Origin: Ammoniphilus sp. YIM 78166
GTDB taxonomy: Bacteria > Bacillota > Bacilli > Aneurinibacillales > RAOX-1
Direction of reading: 5' to 3'
Assembly (NCBI RefSeq): GCF_004522215.1
Contig: NZ_SDLR01000003.1
Span: 953,246 to 1,017,245, forward strand
Length of the DNA: 64,000 nucleotides
In this document: piece after piece, positions 26,120-34,382 of the stretch
How positions within the stretch are numbered: the stretch's first letter is position 1
Layout of the letters: the number at the start of each line of letters is the position of its first letter
The notes under the pieces: model-generated
Seen by the model: only the letters and a program-made list of their open reading frames with translations
Database searches by the model: none
Told to the model about the DNA's origin: nothing
Translations under genes and position numbers: made by a program

Positions 26120-26632
26120 GTGAAGCACCCCAAAATTAGCTTTACCAAGAAGCAATATGAAGAGTTTATTAGAAGGGCTCGCTCTGCAGTTAAACCCATT
26201 AGCATTAATCAGAGGGTTATTCAATTTGGAACCAATGATAACTGGTTTAATGCAAGTGTAATTGGTAGAGATCCTGCTTGGGTAATTCCGCCTTCCCCAG
26301 CAAGGTATGTTTGGAGCCAATCGAATCCTAGTGCAGAAAGAGCGATCATTTCACGCTCGTTTACACTTCCGCGACCAAGACGGATTCGATCTGCTGAATT
26401 GTTTTTGTCCGTAGATAATTACGCAATTGTGCTAATCAATGGACGACCTGTTGTTGCCGATAATCCTCAAGCGGAAGGTTCTTTTTTTAATCCAGGCAGA
26501 ACCTTCAACATCCGCCCCTTCCTTAGAAGAAGAATCAACGATATTGTTATCATTGCCTTTAATTTTGGCGGGCCAGTAACTGCACAAAATCCCGCAGGGG
26601 TAGCGGCAAGAGTCAGAATTGTAGTAGATTAA
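26120..26632 (+). CDS. Hypothetical beta-sandwich (galactose-binding-like) protein
   Basis: A 170-residue protein of unknown function. After a basic N-terminal helix (KKQYEEFIRRARSAV), the rest is beta-rich. RSFTLPRPRRIRSAELFLSV, DNYAIVLINGRPVVADN, the glycine-rich middle and NDIVIIAFNFGGPV follow the pattern of carbohydrate-binding jelly-roll domains, seen for example in sugar hydrolases and spore or exosporium proteins. There is no signal peptide. The GTG start at 26120 has AGGGAG about 12 bases upstream, which is long. It is divergent from the Rep-like gene and closed by its own terminator. Confidence 0.65.
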   Translation: MKHPKISFTKKQYEEFIRRARSAVKPISINQRVIQFGTNDNWFNASVIGRDPAWVIPPSPARYVWSQSNPSAERAIISRSFTLPRPRRIRSAELFLSVDNYAIVLINGRPVVADNPQAEGSFFNPGRTFNIRPFLRRRINDIVIIAFNFGGPVTAQNPAGVAARVRIVVD

Positions 26633-26648
26633 TAGAGAAAAAGTTAAA

Positions 26649-26688
26649 GAGGACAAAATCAAGGGTTGTTGATTTTGTCCTCTTTTTT
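26649..26688. terminator. Bidirectional terminator
   Basis: GAGGACAAAATCAA pairs with TTGATTTTGTCCTC around six bases, then six T on the plus strand; A-rich DNA precedes it. It separates two convergent genes. Confidence 0.9.
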
Positions 26689-26697
26689 ACATCGTCT

Positions 26698-27627
26698 TTA
26701 GTTTTTTACCTTTGCTAAGCGAATAAGATACTCATCTCGCTGTTTAATTTTCTTATCCACCTGGGTCGTGGTATATTCAAATATTCCTGCGCCTGTCTTC
26801 GTTCCTAATTTTCCTTGCTGAACAAGTTCATCGATTAGAAGAGGAGCCTGTTGACTTTTATCCAGCTCCGGAGCCAAGTTGTCCATTACTCGCTTCCAGG
26901 TATCAAGTCCGCCATAATCAGCCGTCTCGATCGGCCCCGAAAAAGCCCAGCGAAAGCCTGGTCCATTAGTGACGGCAGCGTCAATATCCTTTGCATCGGC
27001 GACGCCCTCCTTGAGCAGGTAAAACGCTTCTCGAACAATGGCCGCTTGCAATCTATTGGCAATAAAGCCGGGTACATCTTTTTTCAATAGGACCGGCGTT
27101 TTTCCAATTCGTCTTAAGATCTCCTCGGTCTTCTGTACAACCTCATTGGGTACGCTTTCATGCTTGACGATTTCTACAAGGGGTACGAGCTGTGCTGGGT
27201 TAAAAAAGTGTGTAATCAGCATGCGATGCGTTGTCGTTGACTTCTCGATAAGCTTAGCAATTGGGAATGTAGAGGTATTGGATGCAATGATGGCGTTTGG
27301 TTGGCAGTATTGTTCAAGTTTTTGGTATAGGTCCCATTTGAGCTCAATAAGCTCAGGAATTGCCTCGGTAACGATGTCTGCTTCCCTAACTGCTTCCTGC
27401 ATGTCAGTGGTAAGCATGATGCGTTCTATAGCACTCCACTTCTGTTCATCTGTAATAACTCCTTCAACAACTAATAGGGTTAAGTTCTTTTCAATCAGTT
27501 GCATCCCCTTCTCCACTAGCTCCTCACGAATGTCATACATATACACGGGGTAGCCGGCAAGGGCGTACAATTGGGTAATGCCATGACCCATAACACCTGA
27601 GCCAATAACGGCAGCTAATTTAACCAT
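26698..27627 (-). CDS. 3-hydroxyacyl-CoA dehydrogenase (3-hydroxybutyryl-CoA dehydrogenase type)
   Basis: A 309-residue NAD(P)-dependent enzyme. The N-terminal Rossmann motif is AAVIGSGVMGHGITQLYALAG. NAIIASNTSTFPIAKL and THFFNPAQLVPLVEIV are typical of the family, with the catalytic His in the latter; the C-terminal helical domain has GPGFRWAFSGPIETADYGGLD. It oxidises L-3-hydroxyacyl-CoA or reduces acetoacetyl-CoA. The single-domain form fits FadB2/Hbd rather than the fused FadB. It is alone on its strand, with no thiolase beside it, so the physiological substrate is open. Confidence 0.88.
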   Translation of the reverse strand: MVKLAAVIGSGVMGHGITQLYALAGYPVYMYDIREELVEKGMQLIEKNLTLLVVEGVITDEQKWSAIERIMLTTDMQEAVREADIVTEAIPELIELKWDLYQKLEQYCQPNAIIASNTSTFPIAKLIEKSTTTHRMLITHFFNPAQLVPLVEIVKHESVPNEVVQKTEEILRRIGKTPVLLKKDVPGFIANRLQAAIVREAFYLLKEGVADAKDIDAAVTNGPGFRWAFSGPIETADYGGLDTWKRVMDNLAPELDKSQQAPLLIDELVQQGKLGTKTGAGIFEYTTTQVDKKIKQRDEYLIRLAKVKN

Positions 27628-27929
27628 CTATAATGTCTCCTCTCTCATTCTTCAACCTTCACAAAAGAATAAGCAAGTTCTATGCCACCAACGGTTGAAG
27701 GGAAATGAGGCTGTATTTTGCCAACGCACCTTATACTTAATCCTGATTTTTGGAAACTTGTCCAGCTAAATGAACTTACTCTATATTAGGGTTTCAATTG
27801 GACATCCAATTAACAACGCACCCCACTGAAACCTCTGTCATACTATGGAGCATATCTGCTGGTTTTTATTTGGCAATTCTGTCCAAACTAGTAATGGTTT
27901 AAAATTATCCATAGTAGGTGTAAATTCAA
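27628..27929. other. Divergent promoter gap
   Basis: 302 bp between divergent genes. It holds an 8-bp inverted repeat, CTTCAACC (27650-27657) and GGTTGAAG (27693-27700), close to the dehydrogenase start. I see no riboswitch or small gene. Confidence 0.5.
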
Positions 27930-29087
27930 ATGAATTATAATTCTAAAATTGTAAAAGTAAAAAAAGACCCAGGGCATGGTTCTCATATTCCGCCCATCTA
28001 TATGACTTCGACCTTTGTGTTTAACAACGTGCAAGAAGGTGCGGATCGTTTTGCCGGCACAGATTCTGGGTTTATGTATACGCGCCTGGGAAATCCAACG
28101 GTACGCGAGTTGGAGGAGAAGGTAGCCGAACTGGAATTTGCAGAAGGTTGCTTGGCATTCTCCTCTGGTATGGCAGCTATTACAGGCTGCTTGATGGGAA
28201 TACTGCAAGCTGGGGACCAGCTTATAGCGCACACGGCCCTTTATGGGGCAACCCATGCTTTTATCACTAAAACATTAAAAAAGTTTGGTGTTGAAGTGAC
28301 ATTAGTTCCGTTTAAAACTGCCGAGGAGCTTGAGCCCCATATTACAGCGCGTACAAAGGCGATTTACTTTGAAACTCCTTCCAACCCTACCTTATCGCTT
28401 GTGGATATCAAAAGTGTTGCAGATCTAGCAAAGCAAAATGGTATTCTTACGGTGGTGGATAATACCTTCTTATCTCCCTACTTGCAGAACCCCCTTCTTT
28501 TAGGGATCGATATCGTGGTTCACAGTGCGACGAAGTATCTGTCCGGCCATGGCTATTTAATTGGCGGATTAGTTGTGGCTAACAATCATATAATTGACCC
28601 CATGAGAAAAGAAGTGCAGAAAAATATGGGGGCTGTCATGTCCCCCATGGATGCGTGGCTTTTATACCAAGGAATTCGAACGCTGCACATTCGGATGGAC
28701 CGATCCCAAGAAAATGCAAAAATTCTTGCTGAACGCCTAGAAAAGCATGCAGCCATAAAGGAAGTATTCTTCCCGGGGTTGTCGAGTTTTGCGGATAACG
28801 AGATCATGCAGAAGCAAATGAAAGGTCCAGGAGCGATGATTTCCTTTGTCGTTAATGGGGGTTATGAAGCAGGTGTGCGGTTAATGAATAATGTAAAACT
28901 TTGTACCCTCGCGGTTTCGCTGGGGGATGTTGGAACTTTGATTCAGCATCCCGCTTCTATGACTCATGCGATTATTCCAAAAGAAGAACGGGAAACGGCT
29001 GGCATTTGGGATGGACTGGTAAGGTTTTCTGTTGGAATTGAAGATGTAGAAGATATATGGACCGATTTAGAAGCGGCTTTAAGCTGA
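27930..29087 (+). CDS. Methionine gamma-lyase-like Cys/Met metabolism PLP enzyme
   Basis: A 385-residue PLP enzyme of the Cys/Met metabolism family. It has FSSGMAAITGCLMGILQAGD (phosphate-binding loop), FETPSNPTLSLVDI, DNTFLSPYLQNPLLLGIDIV, the Schiff-base lysine in HSATKYLSGHG (about 200), and the ending GDVGTLIQHPASMTHAIIP typical of methionine gamma-lyases. Those enzymes split methionine to methanethiol, 2-oxobutyrate and ammonia. The tyrosine of the YG-x-T motif is kept, but the cysteine of methionine gamma-lyase (YGCT) is alanine here (LYGATHAF), so cystathionine lyase/synthase-type activity is possible. GTAGGTG precedes the ATG. Monocistronic. Confidence 0.85.
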   Translation: MNYNSKIVKVKKDPGHGSHIPPIYMTSTFVFNNVQEGADRFAGTDSGFMYTRLGNPTVRELEEKVAELEFAEGCLAFSSGMAAITGCLMGILQAGDQLIAHTALYGATHAFITKTLKKFGVEVTLVPFKTAEELEPHITARTKAIYFETPSNPTLSLVDIKSVADLAKQNGILTVVDNTFLSPYLQNPLLLGIDIVVHSATKYLSGHGYLIGGLVVANNHIIDPMRKEVQKNMGAVMSPMDAWLLYQGIRTLHIRMDRSQENAKILAERLEKHAAIKEVFFPGLSSFADNEIMQKQMKGPGAMISFVVNGGYEAGVRLMNNVKLCTLAVSLGDVGTLIQHPASMTHAIIPKEERETAGIWDGLVRFSVGIEDVEDIWTDLEAALS

Positions 29088-29095
29088 TATGAATG

Positions 29096-29155
29096 GAAAA
29101 AGGTGACCCCTGTAAGCTAGTCAAGGCTAGGCTTAGGAAAGGATCACCTTTTTTA
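29096..29155 (+). terminator. Terminator of the PLP lyase gene
   Basis: An outer stem, AAAAAGGTGA with TCACCTTTTTT, encloses an inner imperfect GCTAGTC/GGCTAGGC pairing. T runs out of the 3-prime arm. Confidence 0.8.
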
Positions 29156-29159
29156 AACT

Positions 29160-29303
29160 TACCTATTGGCATACCAACCTCTTTTGGTTCTGAACTACGT
29201 CGATTATTATCCTGATCAGAAGTAATTGGTTGTCCCCGAAGGGGAGAAACTTTCTTTAAACGCGGTCTGGCCTCTTTAGATAAACTCCGATAGGAGTTTT
29301 TTT
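29160..29303 (+). ncRNA. Possible small RNA: three hairpins and terminator
   Basis: Between two genes that converge here, the plus strand has ACCAA/TTGGT near 29173, CCCC-GAA-GGGG near 29235, and AAACTCC/GGAGTTT (29282-29299) followed by seven T. The last overlaps the stop of the MFS gene. The preceding lyase already has its own terminator, so a separate short transcript is possible. No known RNA family was recognised. Confidence 0.35.
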
Positions 29304-30447
29304 AGTTCCTAGAGGCAAACGCGTAGCTAAAGGTTAACACGCTAATGAACCCCACTACCGAGCATCCACTGAGGAGAAAGTAAAGAGCAGAACCTCCGTA
29401 ACTCTCCATAACATGTCCCCCCATTAATCCCCCTATGATTCCGCAGACTCCGAAAAAGACAGTAATGAGCAGAACATGTGCGGTTGACTGAACCTCTGGT
29501 TTTACGATTTTGGTCACGTATTGGAGAGCAGCCGGAAAAAAGATACCAAAGCAAAGGCCATGCAATGGTTGGACAAGTAAGATGATGTTCGGATCTCGGA
29601 TTAGCCCGATAAGGAAAAAGCGGATAATGTAGAGCCAAGCTGCCAGAGCAATAAACGTTAGTTCATGATACCTCCTAAACCATTTGTAACTTAGAGCCAA
29701 GACTAGCACTTCGGTCATGACACCGATAAACCAGGCCCACCCTACGATGGATTCATCCGCGCCAAGATGTTTTAAATGTAAACTGATATAGCTGTCGTTG
29801 GTGCGATGCGCTAGGGTAACCGCGACAATTACGAAAAGAAAGGCCACAAATCTTCGATCTTTAAATAAATTAAGGAAGTCCTTGTTAGATACTTTTCGTT
29901 CTGACACCTTCACATCTTTAAGAAACAGGCCAAATAGGATGGCGAATGCCGAAAAAAATAAAATCATCCATTGAAGTTGTCCAATCCCAAATTTCGCAAA
30001 CCACTGACCGGCCAGTAGCGCAGTCACGGCAAAACCTACCGATCCCCAGGAACGGATACTACCAAACGAAACGCTAAGCTTGTCGGCTGTTTTTTGGGAT
30101 AAACTGTCGGACAGAGCCCCAATAGGTGACATGAAGAAAACTACAAGGAAATAGAAAGATAGGATGAGAAAATAGGAGTGCATTTGGAACAGAAAAAAAG
30201 AGGAGGTGATTAACCCTGCTAGTAAAATTAATATGACTCTCTTGTTTGTTTTCCAGATATCGCTAAGGTAGCCGCTTAATGGTTGCGATATGAGAGCTGC
30301 TATGGTCCCAAGGGATAAGACTAGTCCAATTTGTGTTTCTGTGAGTCCTTTTTCGAAGAATAGTATGGGCAGAAAGCTGGTAATCAATAAGCCAATGGAA
30401 TGAAATGAATATAAGAATCCCTTTATGGTAGCCGTTGGTTTGAGCAT
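29302..30447 (-). CDS. MFS transporter, phenylpropionate-permease-like (MFS_1_like)
   Basis: A 381-residue protein with about twelve hydrophobic helices. The N-terminal GFLYSFHSIGLLITSFLPILF, TETQIGLVLSLGTIAALISQP and GYLSDIWKTNKR (the loop 2-3 motif of the superfamily) match the PPP/HcaT-type MFS_1_like group. Members carry 3-phenylpropionate, nucleosides or sugars, so the substrate is undetermined. Length is normal. It has no clear minus-strand terminator; a plus-strand terminator overlaps its stop codon. Confidence 0.83.
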   Translation of the reverse strand: MLKPTATIKGFLYSFHSIGLLITSFLPILFFEKGLTETQIGLVLSLGTIAALISQPLSGYLSDIWKTNKRVILILLAGLITSSFFLFQMHSYFLILSFYFLVVFFMSPIGALSDSLSQKTADKLSVSFGSIRSWGSVGFAVTALLAGQWFAKFGIGQLQWMILFFSAFAILFGLFLKDVKVSERKVSNKDFLNLFKDRRFVAFLFVIVAVTLAHRTNDSYISLHLKHLGADESIVGWAWFIGVMTEVLVLALSYKWFRRYHELTFIALAAWLYIIRFFLIGLIRDPNIILLVQPLHGLCFGIFFPAALQYVTKIVKPEVQSTAHVLLITVFFGVCGIIGGLMGGHVMESYGGSALYFLLSGCSVVGFISVLTFSYAFASRN

Positions 30448-30565
30448 ATGAATGGTTTCTTCCTATCATAACTTTTTGTATATTTCTAAAAGACATAATT
30501 TATTATACAGGATAGAGCCTGCATCTATAAAGTTCTCTCATAAAAGTATATGACAGGAATAGCAA

Positions 30566-30603
30566 AAAAGAAGAGCCTCCGATAGGCTCCTCTTCTTTTT
30601 TGT
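30566..30603 (-). terminator. Terminator of the YebC-family gene
   Basis: AGAAGAGCCT pairs with AGGCTCCTCTTCT (one bulge) and is flanked by A5 and T5. It works on either strand and lies 8 bp past the stop. Confidence 0.88.
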
Positions 30604-30610
30604 TTAAGTT

Positions 30611-31330
30611 TTATTCTCCTAAGTCAACGTTATGATACACTTGCTGGACGTCTTCTAGGTCCTCAAGGGTATCGATCATCTTTTCGAATTGAGTTTGTGC
30701 ATCGCCGGATAGGCTGACGTCATTTTGAGCCAGCATCGTTAATTCGGCAACGGTAAATTCCGTAATGCCTGCAGACTTGAACGCTTCCTGTACCGCATGG
30801 AATTGCTCCGGTTCGGCGTAAACGATCACGGCTTCATCTTCTTCAATGATGTCACGTACTTCAACATCTGCCTCCAATAATAGCTCAAGCACTTCATCGG
30901 AAGTCTTGCCTTCTACACCAATTACGGCGGTGGCGTTAAACATGTAGGCTACAGAACCGCTGACGCCCAAATTACCGCCATTTTTAGTAAAAGCCGCACG
31001 AACTTCGGAAGCTGTACGGTTTACGTTATTAGTCAATGCATCGATGATCACCATCGATCCATTCGGTCCAAAGCCTTCATAGCGAAGCTCAGAATAATTT
31101 TCTTCCGCGCCTCCCTTAGCTTTTTCAATCGCCCGATCGATAATCGCCTTCGGTACACTATAAGTTTTCGCTCGCTCAAGTACCACCTTTAAGGCGCGAT
31201 TGGATTCCGGATTTGGCTCACCTTGTTTAGCAGCAACGTAGATTTCTTTACCAAACCTGGCGTAGATGCGAGCTGTATTAGCATCCTTGGATGCTTTTTT
31301 TTCCTTGATATTATTCCACTTACGGCCCAT
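30611..31330 (-). CDS. yeeI: YebC/PmpR family protein, YeeI type
   Basis: A 239-residue cytoplasmic protein of the YebC family, now viewed both as DNA-binding regulators and as translation factors relieving stalled ribosomes at proline stretches. [19 protein letters not shown] and the ending [13 protein letters not shown] match B. subtilis YeeI closely, the paralogue distinct from Yrb[21 protein letters not shown] and [14 protein letters not shown] are core family motifs. The ATG at 31330 is preferred, with GAGAGTGG upstream; an in-frame codon nine bases earlier lacks proper spacing. Monocistronic with its own terminator. Confidence 0.93.
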   Translation of the reverse strand: MGRKWNNIKEKKASKDANTARIYARFGKEIYVAAKQGEPNPESNRALKVVLERAKTYSVPKAIIDRAIEKAKGGAEENYSELRYEGFGPNGSMVIIDALTNNVNRTASEVRAAFTKNGGNLGVSGSVAYMFNATAVIGVEGKTSDEVLELLLEADVEVRDIIEEDEAVIVYAEPEQFHAVQEAFKSAGITEFTVAELTMLAQNDVSLSGDAQTQFEKMIDTLEDLEDVQQVYHNVDLGE

Positions 31331-31413
31331 GTGTTCCACTCTCTTTCACTTAAGTCAACAAATTTTCCTTAATTATTATACATCAACTCTACTATCCGTT
31401 TCGAGTTTAAATT

Positions 31414-32994
31414 TCAATCGACAATATTCGGGGAGTGACAGGCACCATATTTAAAATCAATATAGCCCAAGGTGTCGACCTCTATGCCGGTGATGCGATC
31501 GCTTTGAATCCAGTAGCTTACATCGCTATAAAGTGGGGTAATCGGCATTTCAGTCATTAAAATGGTCTCGGCTCTTAGCATAAGCTGGTCTCGCTTTTCT
31601 TCGTTTGGCTCTATCCTCGCTTGTTCTAATAGCGCGGTGTAAATAGGATTATGCCAATTTGTGTTGTTATTTGTGCTTTCTTTCACCATGAACTTTTCTA
31701 AAAAGTTCATGGGATCATCATAATCGGCTGTCCAGCCTGAGATGCAAAAATCATAGTTCCCCTGCTCCACGCTGTCAAAGAAAACCTTACCTTCAACATT
31801 CTTTATGCGGACATCCACGCCCAGTCCTGACCGTAATTGGTCCTGCAAGACCTGGGCGACTTTATGATTTAATTCTGACGTATAGAAGAGGAAGACAATT
31901 TTAGGTAGGCTCGTTAAGCCTAGCTCGTTTAATCCTTCTGCCAATAATGATTTCGCCGTTTCAAGATCAAAGTCTTTAAAGTATCCACCCGGCTTCAGCT
32001 GCATGGATACGGGGACAAAACCTGTAAGAGGAACCTGTCCCGCCTGAGTAACATGCTCGGTTATTTCCTGTCTGTTAAGAGCATAGGCAAAGGCCTGACG
32101 AATCTTTTGATTGGTAAAGGGATATTTTTCTGTATTAAACCTTATGTATTGCGTTCTAGCCTTCGGAAGTGTTATCAGTCTGCCCTCATCTGCCAAATGT
32201 GGAATAGCGTCAATGGGCAAGCTCCCTAAGGGAGATCCTGCCCAATCCAAGTCCCCTGTTAAATACAAGTCCAGTTCCGTATGAGGCTCGTCTACAAGGG
32301 TCAATAAAATCTGCTCCAATTGAACCGCTTCCTGATCCCAATAGTGGGGATTTTTTTTCAAAACGATTTCATCCCGGTACTTCCACTTCACGAGCTGAAA
32401 AGGACCATTTCCCACTACTAACTTGGGTTGATCGGCCCAATGGGGATTGCTCTCAACAAAATGACGGTTGAGAGGAAGATAGTAATGTCTTGCAAGTAGC
32501 TCCAGAAAATAGGGAGTCGGATGCTCTAGCGTCACTTGCAGGGTCTTTTCATTTAGAGCATCAATTCCTACCTCATTTCGGGCCACCGTACCTTCCAGAT
32601 ATGGTTTTGCATTTTTAATATAATAGAGCTGATGGGCTATCGGAGACCCGGTCTTTGGATCTAGCGTGCGAAACCAAGCATAAGCAAAATCATGTGCGGT
32701 TACAGGCTCTCCATTCGACCACTTGGAATCCCGTAAAGTGAAGGTGTAGGTTAGCTTATCATCAGAAATAACAATATCGGATGCTACAGCCTTTACGGGC
32801 CTGCCTTGCTCTAAGCGAACCAGGCCTTCAAATAAAGCCCTAGTAATATTCCCAGAAATAAAGTCTTCCTGGAGAGCTGGATCAAGGGTCATGGGTTCAT
32901 ATCGGATATTCATACGCAAAGTTTGAGCTGAATGGCTATATCCATTTGTTACTAGGCTGAAGGCGAGCAGAAAAGTGAAAAAAACGATCCTCAT
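31414..32994 (-). CDS. oppA: Oligopeptide ABC transporter substrate-binding protein (OppA type), 3-prime end altered by repeat
   Basis: A 526-residue solute-binding protein of family 5. LRMNIRYEPMTLDPALQEDF opens the mature part, and family motifs NITRALFEGLVRL, TFTLRDSKWSNGEPVTAHDF and CISGWTADYDDPMNFLEKF are present. A signal peptide is seen (about 1-22), but no lipobox cysteine, which is unusual for a Gram-positive OppA. The expected C-terminal end near DFKY is replaced by GACHSPNIVD plus the stop, all encoded by the GTGACAGGCAC repeat (copy B) read backwards. GGGGAAGA precedes the ATG. No permease or ATPase genes accompany it. Confidence 0.9.
   Translation of the reverse strand: MRIVFFTFLLAFSLVTNGYSHSAQTLRMNIRYEPMTLDPALQEDFISGNITRALFEGLVRLEQGRPVKAVASDIVISDDKLTYTFTLRDSKWSNGEPVTAHDFAYAWFRTLDPKTGSPIAHQLYYIKNAKPYLEGTVARNEVGIDALNEKTLQVTLEHPTPYFLELLARHYYLPLNRHFVESNPHWADQPKLVVGNGPFQLVKWKYRDEIVLKKNPHYWDQEAVQLEQILLTLVDEPHTELDLYLTGDLDWAGSPLGSLPIDAIPHLADEGRLITLPKARTQYIRFNTEKYPFTNQKIRQAFAYALNRQEITEHVTQAGQVPLTGFVPVSMQLKPGGYFKDFDLETAKSLLAEGLNELGLTSLPKIVFLFYTSELNHKVAQVLQDQLRSGLGVDVRIKNVEGKVFFDSVEQGNYDFCISGWTADYDDPMNFLEKFMVKESTNNNTNWHNPIYTALLEQARIEPNEEKRDQLMLRAETILMTEMPITPLYSDVSYWIQSDRITGIEVDTLGYIDFKYGACHSPNIVD
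31417..31450 (+). repeat. Dispersed GTGACAGGCAC repeat, copy B
   Basis: It is identical to copy C over ATCGACAATATTCGGGGAGT and GACAGGCACCATAT. It overlaps the last codons of the OppA gene on the opposite strand. Confidence 0.88.
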
Positions 32995-33081
32995 TTCTCA
33001 ATCTTCCCCTTTTTTCACAGATCTTCCTAGTATTCCCTATCCCCTCAACTGCAACTCATCCCAAATCATTGGGACATGCCC

Positions 33082-33375
33082 TTAAAATGGGAGAAGGTTG
33101 TAGAACTCGCGCTCTCTTTTTTCAAGCAGAGGAATTACTTTTCCCTCAATGATCTCCTTGAAATGAGGAGTATTACGATGCTCCTCCAAAGCGGTATCAT
33201 CCTCATAGACCTCATATAACACAATGGATTCTGCCTGCTCTGTAGATTGATGGACACTGTAAACCCGACAACCGGGTTCACACTCGTTTACTTTTTCAGC
33301 CATAACACGCAAATAATCTAACACCTCCTTGGTTTTTCCTTTTTTAACAGTATACCTCGCAAGTAATACTTTCAT
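33082..33375 (-). CDS. Antibiotic biosynthesis monooxygenase (ABM) domain protein
   Basis: A 97-residue protein with one ABM ferredoxin-like domain: KVLLARYTVKKGKTKEVLDY, EPGCRVYSVHQSTEQAESIV, LYEVYEDDTALEEHRNTPHF. Such small dimers include quinol monooxygenases (YgiN) and stress proteins; substrates vary widely. GGGAGGTTCG precedes the ATG. It stands alone between OppA and the DUF1641 gene. The fold is clear; the activity is not. Confidence 0.85.
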   Translation of the reverse strand: MKVLLARYTVKKGKTKEVLDYLRVMAEKVNECEPGCRVYSVHQSTEQAESIVLYEVYEDDTALEEHRNTPHFKEIIEGKVIPLLEKREREFYNLLPF

Positions 33376-33462
33376 CTAATAACGAACCTCCCTCATAGTG
33401 TAGAAAACTATTTGTATTATAGGGTAAATTTATCCTTTAGAGCTAGTGCTTGAAGCCGAAAA

Positions 33463-33488
33463 AGGGTAACTCCTTCTCGAGTTACCCT
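33463..33488 (-). terminator. Terminator of the DUF1641 gene
   Basis: AGGGTAACTC pairs with GAGTTACCCT around six bases. On the minus strand TTTTT follows, 7 bp past the stop. Confidence 0.9.
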
Positions 33489-33494
33489 CATGTT

Positions 33495-34079
33495 TTATTT
33501 CTTTTTATATGGCTCATGTGGTGTTTTCTCAGCAATGATCTCTAGGAAGGATTGCACGAACTTCAAACCATCCTGAACAGTAGGATCTTTCAAGATACGT
33601 AAAAGATCAAAAATCCCTACGTCATCGCGTTTTTGTTCGGCCCGAGCCTTTGCCTCTTTTACCATCGACATGCCTTCTTGGACCCGTTCCGTAACGGGTG
33701 CAATGAGGACCTCGGCTGCTTCCGCCACTGACACGATGTTTTCCTTTTTCGTAATGACTTCTATGAATGGTGTGACTTTTTCAAGCATTTCAACTGCCTG
33801 AGCAATTTTAGGAAGCTTCTCAACTAAGGAAAGAAGGGCATTGATGTTATCTTTATTTAGTGCAACTTTAGATACCTGAGAGATCGGCTCGGCGATATTA
33901 TTAATCGTATCGGAGTCCGTAGCTAGTGTGGTGACCACTTCTAGCCCTTGCTCTAGCTTAACAACCGCTTCCTTTATCTGTGGAAGCTTCTTGACGAGAG
34001 TTGTTAATGCATCTTGCACTTCAGGATTAGATAATTCATTCACCCAATGAACTGAGTTTTGTGTTGTCGTAGCAGACAT
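33495..34079 (-). CDS. DUF1641 family protein
   Basis: A 194-residue helical protein. Repeated segments of the form LTTLVKKLPQIKEAVVKLEQ and LLSLVEKLPKIAQAVEMLEK are internal repeats of about 60 residues. The C-terminal RILKDPTVQDGLKFVQSFLE is the DUF1641 signature (YrhD/YjlC type). Members usually sit next to a formate dehydrogenase or type II NADH dehydrogenase gene; neither is here. Two adjacent ATG codons exist at 34082 and 34079. The second is preferred because AAAGGAAG is then seven bases away. Function unknown. Confidence 0.83.
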   Translation of the reverse strand: MSATTTQNSVHWVNELSNPEVQDALTTLVKKLPQIKEAVVKLEQGLEVVTTLATDSDTINNIAEPISQVSKVALNKDNINALLSLVEKLPKIAQAVEMLEKVTPFIEVITKKENIVSVAEAAEVLIAPVTERVQEGMSMVKEAKARAEQKRDDVGIFDLLRILKDPTVQDGLKFVQSFLEIIAEKTPHEPYKKK

Positions 34080-34382
34080 CATCTTACTTCCTTTCTCTCC
34101 ACTGTTTTTTTCTAGAAATAATCTCCATTCACATCATCTCATGAACCATTCACGAAAACAATAACAATATGTATATCCTTCCCACTAAGTAACACAAAAA
34201 TTAACCGAGTGAAAAGATAAAACCCCTCGTCATTGGCAAACGAGGGGCCGTGGCATTGAAGTGTCTCTCTAAGATGGATCATTATTTTGCCTCAATATGA
34301 ACTTAATATACCTAAAAAAAGAAACTTTTCTCTTTTCCATCTCGTCTATATTATATATTGCGCTTTGAGGGGAATGAAAAGC
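34080..34382. other. Divergent promoter gap with an orphan minus-strand terminator
   Basis: About 300 bp between divergent genes. A stem CCCCTCG/CGAGGGG (34223-34247) is followed by TTTTATC on the minus strand only. No minus-strand gene lies upstream of it, so it may end a short transcript or act as an attenuator in the DUF1641 leader. Confidence 0.5.
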
